Source of the DNA: Capronia americana
Lineage: Eukaryota > Ascomycota > Eurotiomycetes > Chaetothyriales > Herpotrichiellaceae
Direction of reading: 5' to 3'
Length of the DNA: 64,000 nucleotides
Assembly (NCBI GenBank): GCA_016110215.1
Contig: JADWQD010000009.1
Coordinates: 1,056,093-1,120,092, forward strand
The notes beneath the pieces were generated by a model. That model was given only the letters and a program-made list of their open reading frames with translations, was not told the DNA's origin and did no database searches. A program made the position numbers and the translations under genes. Of the stretch, positions 9,667 to 21,456 are shown piece after piece (position 1 is the first letter of the stretch; every line of letters starts with the position of its first letter).

Positions 9667-12600
9667 TCATTTGAGCGGCTGCTCTAACTCCACGACGCGC
9701 TCCGGCTTAGGCAAGCCCCAGATGTCTCGGACCTCATCAAGCCACTGTTGTATCTCAACAATGTCTCCCCCGACTCTCTTGCCGTCCACAAGTTGCCCGT
9801 GCACACGGACCTTGCCTTGCCCAACTTCTAAAGCGTCCTGGTCAGACCACTTGGGCACGTGGAGCCAACTATGTCCAGGATCACATATGTATCGTTCCAA
9901 CTTGTTAGCCTTCAGCTTCTCAACGCAGTCCCCGGTAAACTGCGTGTCTGGGCAGTATCGACACACATAGATATCGCTGGCATACCACCAGTTGCGTCCG
10001 CAGAATCCGTCGCAGCTATACCCGAGAGGACCGTTGCGGTCAGTAGCACCCGTAGGTTTGTCACCATCTCCTCCTATGTCGCCTTCCACCGCAGATGCAA
10101 TGCAGGTGTCGTTGCCGTCTCCCGGGGTTTCAAGCTCCTGCGGCTTAGCGCTGTCGGAATTGTTATCGGAGGCGCATTCCTGGTCGGGGGTCTTGAAAAC
10201 GTCATCAGGCCCGAGCAGTGACCATGCACTCAACGCATTGAGGTCGTCACCCGTATGCATCAGGAGATTGGCGATGGTCTTGTACCCGAAAACGTCATTG
10301 TCCGGATCCCCATCGGACAGTATGACAAATGCGGCAATCATATCTTCCCTGAACAGCTTGCGCGCCTCCTCTACTTGATCTTGTAGGACGTAGTAAGATG
10401 CCAGGTAGGAGGTGGGTTGGAAGCCATTAAGCCATAATGTTGTGGGGCGGTTGACTCTCAGGAGTTGTTGGAAGTTCTTCTCTCGTTCTTCCACCGAGCT
10501 GTTCACGTCCTTGGCTTCGTGGAAGACCCGTTGCGCTACAAAACGTGCGGCCAACCCACGAGCCCTCCCTAGGTCGTAACGCGATGGGAGGTATAGTGAC
10601 TGACAATCGTCCCAGCATCGGATCGCTTCTTGGATGCGTGACTTGTCTGCCGTGCCGCGGGCCAGACACACGCCTTGATACAGAAGGAGCGCGCCCTCGG
10701 TGATTGTTGCACCACTTCTTCTAACATCGGCAATCGTTGTTCGAATGGCTTCAGAAACTTGAGCGTTGAAAGTCTGGTCCGTCGAGCCGAGGAATATGAT
10801 GATGTGAAGCGGCTCCAGTGAGAAATACACCATCTCGTTCTCCGCTAGATAACAGAGAAATGCCGGAAAAAGGTCCAGATTCGTTGGCGGTTCTTTCTGG
10901 TTGATCATCCGCACGAGCATGTTCCGGGCCTCTGCTTCTCCTTTTTCCGCATAGACGGCTTTGAGGAGGACACCGTGGGTAACGTGGTCCCGCGGTTCCA
11001 AGGCGAGCGCTTCCTCGTACAGTGCGAATGCGCGATCGAGGCATTTCAATGCTTCTTGCCATTCTGCCAGTCTCTTTACGTTGCGGACAAGGCCCTGTCG
11101 CTCATCGTCTCCTGCCTCGGACGTCTGGGCCGACGGCCTCAGGTGTTGAAGGACCGTTTCAAGTCTCTCGCATGCCAATGTTTGTAATTCCTTCTTCCTC
11201 AGCGGGTCATCTTCATTTTGACTCATCTCATCCACTGCAAGCGCCCATCCCTCATCGATCGTCCACCCACCACCAAGTTCTTTCGCTTTCTCATATTGTT
11301 GCTTTGCGGACGCAGGTTCATAGTTTTGAGAGAAAGTCTGCGCAATGCGCTCGTACCACAATGCGTCCAGGTTCGCGTCTTCGAGAGCCAAAGCCTGCTG
11401 TACCCATGCTGCAGCATCCAATACGTCCTCCTCGGTCGACCGTTCTGGCTCAGGAACGATTGCTGGCTCAGATGTACCGTTGACGGCGTCTTGACCATCT
11501 ATCGTGGCGCTCAAAAACACCTCTTGTGGTTCCTGATCCTCTTTCGAGTTTTGCTGCACGTTGGTTAGCATGTCAAAAGGTGCTTGTGTCAGCGTCGAGG
11601 CCTACCAGTCCCAAATACTTGTAAATCCACATATATGGTTCATTCGCCCACCACGTACGATCCCGAAGCCAGCGTCTTGCCACCATCAAAGTAATGGGCT
11701 TGAAAACACCTCCTTTGTCCTCAGCAGGTGGTATGTGGTCCCTCACCCATCGTCGCTCTCTCGGTTGGAGAGCGGCAACCGTATCACTGTCTGTCAGCCA
11801 GTTTTGAATGATGACTGCTTTTTCGGGCTCTAACCAGTCCCAGGACACTTCGTTCTGTGCGCCCCAGAACTTTTCGATACCCTGCACATCGCTCAGGAGG
11901 TCTACAAGACTTTTCGCGATATTCCTTCGCTGCGTAGTTTCCAGCTCAACTCTGTGCAATGATTCATAGACCTCCTTGAGATGCAAGGGCAGTTCCCGCA
12001 GTGCATACGGAACCAGACAATCCGTCTTCTCGTGGGGCTCGTCATTTAAAAGTCTCAGCAGTTGCTCTGCAATATGGCAGTGTGCCTGAACCCTATCGGT
12101 CCGAATCGTGCCCTTGCTGTCGTTGTTGGACTTGGTGAGGAAATCGAACTTGCCAATTCCGACGCGCTCAGTCAGGTCCCAGAAGAATTGCTGCACGGAG
12201 CGCGGGTCTGCCTGGTTAATGGAAATAGTCATGGTGATTTTAGCATTGTCTAGGTCGGGAGCGGATTCGTTCCCCCAGCTGGAGCTCTCCTGGAGTGAGA
12301 ATAGTCGGGCAATCTCGGGTTCCACCAACACTTGATCCCCTTCGACCTTGAGAACTTTCGCATATTTCTTTGTGAGCTTTCTCACAAACGGCTGCAGCGA
12401 GGACTTGCCCGAGTTCAAAAATACGGTGGCCCTCAGTTCATCAGTTGTCAGAGGTTCGAATCCGAAGACACACCAGTGGAGCAGCTCGCTCAACTCGGCG
12501 ATCTCGTGGGCGTTGAGAGTGGCGTTGAGGTCGCCGAGAACCTTCTTTGCTAATTTGCCTAAATCGTCAGCAGGGTCCTCTCGCAAGATAGTCTGTACAT

Positions 12601-14430
12601 CATCCAGATATGCGTCGGAGTCCACGGCCTCCTTGATTCTTTCCAGCTTTTGTTGGACAATAGAGAAAGAACCCCTCGCAACATCTGGCAGATTTTCACG
12701 GACCTCCTGGAGGAGACGGAGCATTTCGGCATGTTGGCCCTGAAAAGCTTCAGTCGTTCTCAGTTCTTCCTCAATATACAACTTGATGTCGGACAAGTTG
12801 CGTCCCGCGATTTCTAGAGTTTCAAAAGGACTGTTTTCAAACACTTTAGGCGTGCCTGTGGCGATAATGCGCATATGTTGTCGAACTGCCCTGGCCGATG
12901 AGCGGGCTTCGTCCCGGATGGTCTTGATGTGTCTGAGAAATCTGACGCGGTTGTTCTCTGACAACTCGTCGAGCCCATCGAAGATCAGAACAAAGTTGCC
13001 CTCATCTTTCGTTTGGGAATATCTCGAGAAATGCAACTTGTCCCACCATAGCTTTTCGATGGGGTCTTTCTCTTTGCCAACCTCCGGGGGCTTAAATCCA
13101 TCCTTCAGGGCAGCCATCTCTTTAGCATAAGGTTTGTACTGGCTGGCCAGTTGGAGGGCCATTGACTTGAGTGCCGACACTAACTCGTCCTTGTTTTTGG
13201 CTTTCGAGCCCTTCGCATCTCGTCCGGTGAATGTATGATAGGCAGTGGCGACATCTATAGTAGTCCTGCGCATATCTTCTTCGATACTTGCCAGCAGAGA
13301 GGATTTCCCAGTCTTTGCATCGCCAGACAAAAGAAGCAGGGGGATCGTGTCCGCGATCGGGCTCTTCCACTCCTTGTAGTCGTCGTCATCCAGCAACCAC
13401 TGTCCGCATCCTGCAAGAAGACCATCTTTGATATTAAGCATTGATTTCCTTGCTTCTTCAGCAGACTCCCTTGTCATAGACAACATGGTTGCCATCTGCT
13501 CTACCCGCTCCGAGAGGATGACTTGCATCCTGCGGTCGGTCACATCTGCAACGACGATGTTCATGTTGCCTTCCAGGTTGCTGAGCTTTTCGGCATTCTC
13601 GTACTGAGCGTTGAGGACCTCGACCAGCTTGCCTTCGTTGCTGAGGACGTGTTGCAGGGTCACGGCTTCTGTAACATGGCTTTGCTTGTCGATCAGAGCT
13701 TTAAACTTGGTGAGCTCGGCTCTGACGCCACTGTCATCGTTGAGAAAGGTGACTTTCGCTCCGATCTTGATTTGATGAAAGACTCCACCCTCGATTATTT
13801 TGATCGACAATCCACAGATTCGGACCATTGACTAATGTTAGCTCAAAGGCCGGATCAGCCAGCTGCTTTTCCAGACAAAGGGGATGCTGGGACGGTTGTC
13901 TCGGCCGGCACCGCATCATTTTGAGAAGAACTGACCATCATAAGCTTGTGGGTGCCGTCTCTAAGTTCGGGGTCCAGCGTCGCATAATTTCCATAAATCT
14001 TGAATAGGACAAGAAAATGGGAAATCTCTTCAAAAAGGCTGCCCACACCCTCATAGACGCTGGCAATCTTTCCCGGGACGTCGATCAAGAACGAGATTGC
14101 ATTGAAGCATAACGTTGCGGGTCCGAACACGATCGATGCCCCCTCCGCGGCGAGACCACCCAGCAATTGAATGCAGCTGAGTACCTGGGCAATAGTAGCC
14201 CGAATCTTCGCTTTGGCTCTGACGCCCGAGTCTGTACCACTATCCTCTGGAGGTCGATATTTTCGGTCGAGCTCTGCAAGGACATCTTCCAAGCGCTTTT
14301 CTCGGTCCGCCCTTAAGCTACGTCTAGTCAACTGGCTGAACTCGATTTCGGCTTCCTGCCACATCGACTTCAACTCCATTTCCGCCGGTGACAAGGCAGC
14401 CGCGGTCTGGAGCTGTCGCGGAGCCGCCAT
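9667..14430 (-). CDS. Goodbye-NACHT-TPR STAND (NLR-like) protein with C-terminal zinc-binding module, 3 exons
   Basis: Spliced product of 1,535 residues: exon 1 14430-13936, intron 13935-13832 (GTCAGT..ATTAG), exon 2 13831-11606, intron 11605-11554 (52 nt, branch TGCTAAC), exon 3 11553-9667. Residues 15-150 match the fungal Goodbye domain (IQLLGGLAAEGASIVFGPAT). The NACHT NTPase follows: Walker A GDAKTGKSS at 335-343, Walker B FVLIFDGLDE at 445-454. A winged-helix-like segment (LHWCVFGFEPLTTDELRATV) comes next. Exon 3 gives helical TPR-like repeats, then Cys/His residues at about 1421, 1425, 1438, 1441, 1450, 1464, 1468 and 1472 in a ZZ-like arrangement. Family role: signal-responsive oligomerising ATPase in fungal self/non-self or immune-type responses. 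Ligand and output are not visible. Missing the 52-nt intron would split it into two false genes. Confidence 0.87.
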
Positions 14431-15375
14431 GGTGTTCGCTCTAAGATCTTTGTTCCTATGTCTTGTCTGGAGAATCGAAGGAGAAAGTCGCCAGTAGGGC
14501 GAGGCCGACAGATTTGGAAACAGGGTGACCGGCCATGGCAATCTGAGGCTGAGAATGGAAGCTCTTCTAGGCCTCAGATTTAGTGCAGCTGCGTGGCATG
14601 CTGTTCTCCTAGCTTGTTACAGCTTAGATGGAAATATGCTTGTGCAACCAATAAACAGAATGTGAGAGACCTGAGCATCTCGCTTGATGATGTGCTTGGC
14701 CGGGCCAGAGGCCAGGTCACCAACCGCTTGGGGGAAGGGGGGCCAAACCCCACAGCAACCATGCGCAGGCAGGCCCAAAGAAGAGCAGCGGCCGCCGCGT
14801 CGGACGTTTGTTGGAACAGCCCTGGGATGCGATGGGATGACGTGGCGCAAGGGACGGGAACAGCCTGCGAAGAGCAGCCTCCATCACAAGTAGTTGCAAG
14901 GGGACCGGGGCCCAATGGACTGGAAAGACGACAGTTTCGGGCCGTTGAACGCGAGCACAAATGCGAGGCTTATTTCAACGGCTAGATGGGCGGCGACGGT
15001 GACGCCGAGCGTTCAGGCCGGGGGTGGTGGTGGTGATGGTGATAGGATGGCGGAAGAAGTAGTTGCTGGATTGAGAGGAGCATTTCTCACGGTGTACCGA
15101 GTAGTGGGTGCGTGTTCGCGTGTCTTGGTTAGAGAACGTGATCAGCAACCCAGCCGCCACTTCCACTTCCACCTGCATTTCCACCCGAAGCATCCATCAT
15201 TTTATTCGTCTCGGCCGACGACAACGATCTGCAAAGCCCATTCGCAGGAGTACCAGACAGTCAAGATCAAATGAGTCGCATACCGAACGAGAACGAAACC
15301 TTGATAAGATAGGACTCACTCGTACTTCAGCGATCGTTTTGCACCCAACGCCCAGCTGGAGGTCAGGTTGGGCTC
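14431..15375. other. Divergent intergenic region, STAND gene / TRAPPC13
   Basis: 945 bp between divergent starts. It includes a short GGTGGTGGTGATGGTGATAG run near 15025 and CCACTTCCACTTCCACCTGC near 15155. No gene with family signal was recognised, and both promoters should lie here. Confidence 0.45.
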
Positions 15376-16559
15376 ATGGCTCGCGCACGAGCTGACACGG
15401 GGAATTTCCCCAAGGAGCCTCACTCGGTATCTCTGAAAGGTATGTTAGGGGCCCTCTATTATCCAGGCAATTACTTTTTGCTATTACAAGAGAGCTATAT
15501 TATCGGCTTATGCTAATGAACTGAAACTGCAGTGCTAAGGTCAGTTGAGTCCGGTATCTTTCTCTTGGCTCTGGGTATTCAATTCCCGGTTTCCATTCTG
15601 TTAATACTCGCCCGTTCTGTAGGCTTTCACGACCGTCGCTTGCACAACAACATCCATTCCCTCGCGAGAATGATACCAAGATACCTCATACAGCCTCCCT
15701 CGCATATCCCGCCCAGGCTGTTGACCAAGAATTCATCTTGTCGAGCAACCTGAGCTTGCCCCCATCGTTCGGATCTGCTCATGTCGGCGAAACTTTCTCC
15801 TGTGCGCTATGTGCCAACAACGAACTTCAGCCCGGACAGACTTTTAAAACGATCTCCGGAACCAGGATTCTTGCAGAGATGCAGACACCGTCTCAGGCGT
15901 TACCTTTGGAGCTCCATGCCGCCGAGGACATAGACGAGGAGGACAAAAACGGACCCGGTAGTGCCTTGCAGAGAATTATCCGATTCGACCTAAAGGAAGA
16001 AGGCAACCATGTCCTGGCCGTGAATGTAAGCTACACGGAAACCACAGGCGACGGTCAAGCAACAAGCGGCAGAGTGCGATCATTCCGCAAGTTGTACCAG
16101 TTCTTGGCTCAGCCATGCTTAAGCGTCCGGACAAAAGCCACGGAGCTGGAGACTGCCGAGCTCACCGATAAGACACAAGGCCCACATGTCAGGAAGGCGT
16201 TGCTCCGGTATGTCTTGGAGGCCCAGCTGGAGAACGTGTCCGACTCGGTGATCATTTTGGAGGAGACAAGGCTCCAATCGAGGCTGCCCTTTGGGTCGAC
16301 TTCGCTCAATTGGGATGCTGAGGAGAATATTGAAGATGGTGGAGAGCGTCCTTTGCTAAAGCCGCGCGATGTGATCCAAGTCGCCTTCCTTGTTGAGCAA
16401 AAAGAAGGCGTCTCAGACGGTCTGGAAGATGTGAAGAACAATTTGAGACGAGACGGAAGAACAGTTCTGGGCCAGCTCGCTATTCAGTGGCGCACCACGA
16501 TGGGGGAACGAGGCTCCCTAAGCACGGGCAATCTCTTGACTCGACGAAGAACAGCCTAG
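15376..16559 (+). CDS. TRAPPC13: TRAPP complex subunit TRAPPC13 (DUF974), 3 exons with a 7-nt micro-exon
   Basis: Spliced protein of 335 residues: exon 1 15376-15439, intron 15440-15532 (GTATGT..CAG), micro-exon 15533-15539 (TGCTAAG), intron 15540-15622 (GTCAGT..TAG), exon 3 15623-16559. The splice yields EPHSVSLKVLRLSRPSLAQQ, the conserved N-terminus of the family; leaving out the seven bases would destroy both frame and motif. Exon 3 continues with LPPSFGSAHVGETFSCALCA, the DUF974 signature, and an all-beta C-terminal half. TRAPPC13 is a peripheral subunit of a TRAPP complex that activates Rab GTPases in Golgi traffic and autophagy. Its stop is 76 bp from the convergent DENN gene. Confidence 0.92.
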
Positions 16560-16634
16560 GAGCCTGCCATCGTTGGTCGTTTTGCAAGGTCGCCAGTGTG
16601 CATTGCGGTCATGATGCGCCAAAGCTGGTGGAGC

Positions 16635-19600
16635 TCACGGGGCATGCATGCCCAGACCGTTCAGCTTGCCGGTCAACACACTCATTCTCGACTTCTTGCG
16701 GGGCATCGTCGGAAGATCCGGAAGCTTTTCTTCTTGCCTGAACAAACCTTCTTCGAGCTTGGCTGGCTTTCGTGTGATGATGGTATGATAATCACGTCCT
16801 TTTGCCGCCGGGCCTAGGTCAGGCCGCTCCGAGCTTGAGGGCACGGAAACTATGCGCCACTGATGCTGGGATGTGTCTGAGAGAATATCCGTCCGCATCG
16901 GACCCGAGGTCGAGAGGGGTGAAAAGCTTCTGCGATTGAAGCCAATGCTTGGGAGGCTGGACCGAAGTCCCGCCCGGCCGCGTTTTGCCATGATGATGGC
17001 GTCGAAGAGCGCAATGGATGGCTTGGTCGACTTCTCTTCGCGATCCATGATGAACTCATTCCAGGCTTGTGTTTGCTGTAGCACCTCCATGTATGCAGCG
17101 TGGTCGGGAGGCAGGCTCTTGATAAAAGCACCGTTGTCAAAGGTGAAAACCGATCCCTGCTTTCTTTTCTGTGCAGTCGCAGGCTGCATGAATCTCCGAT
17201 AGGTGTAAAACAGGCTGGCCATGCACCGCACGAAAGCGGCGCGGACCTGATCGGGGTAAAAAGCCGCGGAGCAGACGACGGAGATCTGGTCAGCACAACG
17301 GTCATGGATGACGAACCCACAGCCCAAGCACCTGTAAAACCCGTCTTGAGCCTTCTCGTCGCAGAGGACGCAAGTGGAAGGACCATCAGCGGCTCTCCAA
17401 TGTAGGCAGTGGCCTTCGGACCAATATGTGCCCTCGCCATTCCGTGCAGGCTGCGCACTCAATCCTGGCATGATTGTAGACGCCGCCAGAGTTGACTGAG
17501 CATACGTAGACGGCGCGTACATGGATCCATTTCGGTTGTCTGAAAGTGTAGTACTCGCAGAGGGACTCGCAGCATGTTTCACAAACGGGATGCTGGCCTT
17601 ACGAAGCATATGCGTAGACCCAGAGAAGCTCCGTTTTGAGAGTGAGTCAAAGTGTCCGGATTTCTTCTCCTTCAGGGAGGTCTGAAGAGCATATCCCGAG
17701 TCAGTGCGTGGTGACGCAGAAGCAGGCGTCATAGGGAAGCTGCTAGTGATGGGAGATTGACCATCCGAGTCTGTAGCCATGGAATGCCGCGCAGTTGACG
17801 ATGTTCTCGGTCGATCGGCGCTTTTCCCCCTTGTCGGGGTTGAAGCCAGGAACACGTTGAGCAATGGGGCTCGGCGAATGGTATCTGTAGCTGCCTGCGG
17901 ACCGAACATAGTCGAGCTTAAACTGGCCAGTTTGTCTAGGTTCGTTGATTTGGCGACGGCAGTGAAGCATGAGTCGATTTCCGCAGAAAAGGCATCGCAT
18001 GGGTACGTCTCTGTAGCATAGGCGGGTGGCCCAGGCGACACACCGAAGCTTTGGTGGAGTGGCGCGGCTTGGTATAGTAGGGACATGAGTTTCCGACGTT
18101 GCTGCTTCGGCAGGAACGGTGGCGGTGCAGTACTGTGCAATTCGTTTTTATCCAAGTCAACCAATACATAGTCCTCGTCGGGGACATCGTACTTCTCGTA
18201 TCTGCGATCAATGCCACAGATGTACGGACACGGGGCATCCAACGCCTGCACCAGTCGCGACGGCAGCACTGGAATAAAGACACCCGTCCACTCCAGAGGC
18301 CAGATAAGTTCCAAAATGGCTTTGCTCACTAGCTGCAGCATCGCAACTTGGGATGAAAGCAGAATGATCCTTGACTCCGCCAAGACGTATTCAAGAAGAA
18401 GGACGATGTTGGAAATGGTAAGAGTCCTGAAGAGGGGGTATAAGTCGGTGGTACGACTGCCTGGGAGTTCATTTGCGCCCTCTTTCTTCGCATAAAGTTG
18501 GAGTTCCCTGATCGAGGTCTGCACTTGGGTTTTGGACGAGACGGGGCCTGGTGCCTCGAGACAAAGTGTGGCAACATATCTCTCAAGAGGAAGCCACATC
18601 CCAACTTTAGGAGAACTGGCTGGCACTCGCAATACTCCTCCATCCGTCATTGGAACGATAACCGCCCGAAGCCATTGCCGCCAGAAGTTTGCTAGAGTTC
18701 CGTCGCTCCCCATGATGCCGTAAGCTCTTGGAACCCAGTACTTGGTCTCAGCGGTCATGAGCCCCTGAATGTCTGATTCTGAATTCTGTCGTAGTGGTCG
18801 CAGCATATCAGACATGACGGCAATCTTCTCTTCAACGGCGCTGATTTCCTCTTCTAAGACTTCTCTTTCTTGAGAATCTTGGGATACTTGAGGCAGTTGT
18901 GTAAGCAACCTGGACAGCTTGGTGCTTTCTAATGCTAGCCTCTCCACGAGTGACGCTGCCAATTCTCGCTCCTCCTCGGACATGTGATCTTTCCGCCACT
19001 CGTCGCACTTCATGTCCAATGCAGCAGCGACGTCACGGCTTACGGGAAGCCATATGGTAACCGAAACTGCTGTCATCCTGGAATTATCTGCGGCCGTCAT
19101 AGAGAATTCGTGCCAGGTTGATCTCGGTTTTCTATCGGATGAGACCACCTTGATATCGTTTGGGAAGGCGAACATCGGTACGTAGTCGGGGAATGGCCCT
19201 CTTTTCAGACCCTTTTCAGGGTTAGCAGAGCGGGGATATCTCTCAAGCAGGACGGGTTCAAATTTTCTCGTCAAAGGGTACTGTTCAGGTGAACTATGAA
19301 AAGCGTCGGGGTTGGGTATAACCGAATTGTAGCTGCTCATTCTCCGAGAGGTGCGGGTGGATGTTCGTCGGGCCATGGACAGTTGGCGTTTCGTGCTGGA
19401 CATGTCCTTGAATGACAAATGCCTGCGGATGCTTCCAAAATTTCGGTTAGGAAGAGAAAGCGGTTCGTCCTGTGCGACAATCTTCTGCGTTCGAAGATTC
19501 GATTTTGAGCGGGCCGGTTTGGCTGTTTCGGCTGCGCTGAAGGTCAGGTCCAAGTAGAAGTCGTCGCGATTTGTGGCAAACTTCTTCATAGCTCTGTCGA

Positions 19601-19994
19601 AGTCTGCCTCCGATATAGCTGACGACATTCGAAGATCATGTGTAGCATCAACAGGACGGACTGTGAGACTGCTCCGGTTACTTCGGGATTTGGTGGCGCT
19701 GTCGAGACTCTGGATTGTACTCCTCGCCTCATCTGATAGTTGGGAGAGTCTCTGATACGAGTCATGCCTGGAGTGGCCAGCGGAGCCTCGAGGTGATTGC
19801 ATGATCGAGGATTGGTCATTTTCGGGAGTGGCCTCTTCTTTGATTGTCGACTCGACGCCATTCTGTTCGACAAGATCATGAGACCACCGTTGCTGTGAGA
19901 AAGCGTCCACGAGTTGTTGACTATCCAGACCCGCGATCCAAAAGTAATCCGCAAGTGGTCGAGAAGAGTCCGAAGGTTCTGTTGTTGGTGGCAT
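16635..19994 (-). CDS. DENN-domain protein with C1 zinc finger (candidate Rab GEF)
   Basis: Intronless frame of 1,119 residues. After a Ser-rich N-terminal region, uDENN-like sequence begins near residue 245 (FEPVLLERYPRSANPEKG). The cDENN core is seen around 470-640 with LFRTLTISNIVLLLEYVLAE and PYICGIDRRY. A C1-type finger at about 860-908 has the expected spacing (C-x2-C, C-x2-C-x4-H-x2-C-x7-C). A dDENN-like helical part follows (RAAFVRCMASLFYTYRRFM). DENN proteins exchange nucleotide on Rab GTPases during vesicle traffic; the C1 finger suggests membrane or lipid contact. The Rab partner cannot be read from sequence. The neighbouring TRAPPC13 also belongs to Rab activation, perhaps by chance. 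Confidence 0.88.
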   Translation of the reverse strand: MPPTTEPSDSSRPLADYFWIAGLDSQQLVDAFSQQRWSHDLVEQNGVESTIKEEATPENDQSSIMQSPRGSAGHSRHDSYQRLSQLSDEARSTIQSLDSATKSRSNRSSLTVRPVDATHDLRMSSAISEADFDRAMKKFATNRDDFYLDLTFSAAETAKPARSKSNLRTQKIVAQDEPLSLPNRNFGSIRRHLSFKDMSSTKRQLSMARRTSTRTSRRMSSYNSVIPNPDAFHSSPEQYPLTRKFEPVLLERYPRSANPEKGLKRGPFPDYVPMFAFPNDIKVVSSDRKPRSTWHEFSMTAADNSRMTAVSVTIWLPVSRDVAAALDMKCDEWRKDHMSEEERELAASLVERLALESTKLSRLLTQLPQVSQDSQEREVLEEEISAVEEKIAVMSDMLRPLRQNSESDIQGLMTAETKYWVPRAYGIMGSDGTLANFWRQWLRAVIVPMTDGGVLRVPASSPKVGMWLPLERYVATLCLEAPGPVSSKTQVQTSIRELQLYAKKEGANELPGSRTTDLYPLFRTLTISNIVLLLEYVLAESRIILLSSQVAMLQLVSKAILELIWPLEWTGVFIPVLPSRLVQALDAPCPYICGIDRRYEKYDVPDEDYVLVDLDKNELHSTAPPPFLPKQQRRKLMSLLYQAAPLHQSFGVSPGPPAYATETYPCDAFSAEIDSCFTAVAKSTNLDKLASLSSTMFGPQAATDTIRRAPLLNVFLASTPTRGKSADRPRTSSTARHSMATDSDGQSPITSSFPMTPASASPRTDSGYALQTSLKEKKSGHFDSLSKRSFSGSTHMLRKASIPFVKHAASPSASTTLSDNRNGSMYAPSTYAQSTLAASTIMPGLSAQPARNGEGTYWSEGHCLHWRAADGPSTCVLCDEKAQDGFYRCLGCGFVIHDRCADQISVVCSAAFYPDQVRAAFVRCMASLFYTYRRFMQPATAQKRKQGSVFTFDNGAFIKSLPPDHAAYMEVLQQTQAWNEFIMDREEKSTKPSIALFDAIIMAKRGRAGLRSSLPSIGFNRRSFSPLSTSGPMRTDILSDTSQHQWRIVSVPSSSERPDLGPAAKGRDYHTIITRKPAKLEEGLFRQEEKLPDLPTMPRKKSRMSVLTGKLNGLGMHAP

Positions 19995-21456
19995 GTTCGT
20001 GGCGAGAGTCTGCGGTCAAGGAGGTAGCCTTTGAGTGATAATTTTAATGTCCCTCAGCCTTGTCTGTTCGCGCAATGAGGAAACCGGGATCACCCAATAC
20101 CGGTCGCAAGATCAACACGGCAGAATGTGAGAATCTATGGCTTGGTGGACATGGCGGAGCTTTGGGTCGGGAAATTCTCGATGATCATTTTTTTACCAGG
20201 TGGCATGGCCGCAAGGGCATTCTTCACCCTAGCCAACGACTGCCCGTGCCCCGTTCTCAGGGAGAATTGTCAGATGTGGCTGCCTCGATCTTCACCACAG
20301 AAGTGAATGTCGTCCAGCCGCCGGCGGCCATAAAACGTGGAGGGACAGATACGAGGGAGGCTTGAAGATGCTGGCTGCAGGTGAATTTTGGCCGGGGACA
20401 GGGATAGGATGCCGACTAAGGTCTGGAGATAAAGAGCGTGCAGGGTTCGCTTGGAGCTGGCGCCGAGACGCCAAACCTATCGTGAGCGGTGGGTGCGTGA
20501 TGGGATTCGTGAGGAGGAACACTGGCGCCACAATACGGGCGATCTGATCGATGCTCTGCAGCTGTCAGGGATGATTCTGGACCTCCACGATGCATTCGCA
20601 TTAGACTACTGCTTAGACAGGAGTGAAGAAAGGGGAAGCGCTGAGAGAGAAAGATTGGATAGTCACCGGAGAGCCTCGTCCAAGCAACTGGCTGTCTACA
20701 CAGGAACTACACAACACTACAGCCATAGCTTAACAGATGAAATTCGCGCCGGCTTCTGCACGTCTGCAAATAATACCGTGCAGCATCGTATCTCATCGCA
20801 GTTTTCTGGGGATGCTCGAGCAGCGGGTCTGAGCCACGTCAATTAGGCTTTTGGCTAGACTCAAGCCAGCCGCGCCTCTATCCAGCAAAAGGAAAACGCC
20901 TGCGGTGTCTAAACTGGCACCAACTTAGGCGGTTTCATGTCTCGGTTGGCCTGGATGCCCCTGAAACTCACCTCCCCCTCCTCACCGCAAAGGAGGAGAG
21001 AATTGATGTGTACATCGGCAGAATGATCATAAGCACTTTTGAGGGAAATGCAGTACAGCGACGTAATCGAGATTGCAATGTTGATGTGGATTTTCATTCG
21101 GTCGCTAGGTCCTGCAGGACGATTCATTCCGATACAGACTTCTTTGCATGCTGTGTATGCAGTGAAACCACAATGGTTGACACGCTGCAGCTGCAGGTAC
21201 ACGAATCCGGCCAACTGCCCTCGTGCAGAAGTTTCGGCGTCCTTGAGTGATCCGTATCCACGAATCCGTCTCGTCCTGACTCGACTACAAGGCCTCCATT
21301 GGCCCCATGGCTTCCGGCGTCCACAATGCTCGAGCTACACAAGTACACTTGATGCTTCTTTCTCTGTAGGGCTTTTGAAGTCCACAGTAGGTAAATTCAC
21401 GTCTCGCTTCCACAATCTTTGAACCTCCCGAAACCCTTCATCGAATTCCCGACCCA
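19995..21456. other. Gene-free divergent interval
   Basis: About 1.46 kb between the DENN start and the membrane-protein start. Only short ORFs without family signal are present. Promoters of both divergent genes presumably lie here; no repeat or RNA gene was seen. Confidence 0.45.

Noticed and set aside
11561..11575. Stop codon at 11573 as the true end of the NACHT protein
   Set aside because: A 52-nt intron with good branch and acceptor removes it and joins the downstream TPR frame in phase.
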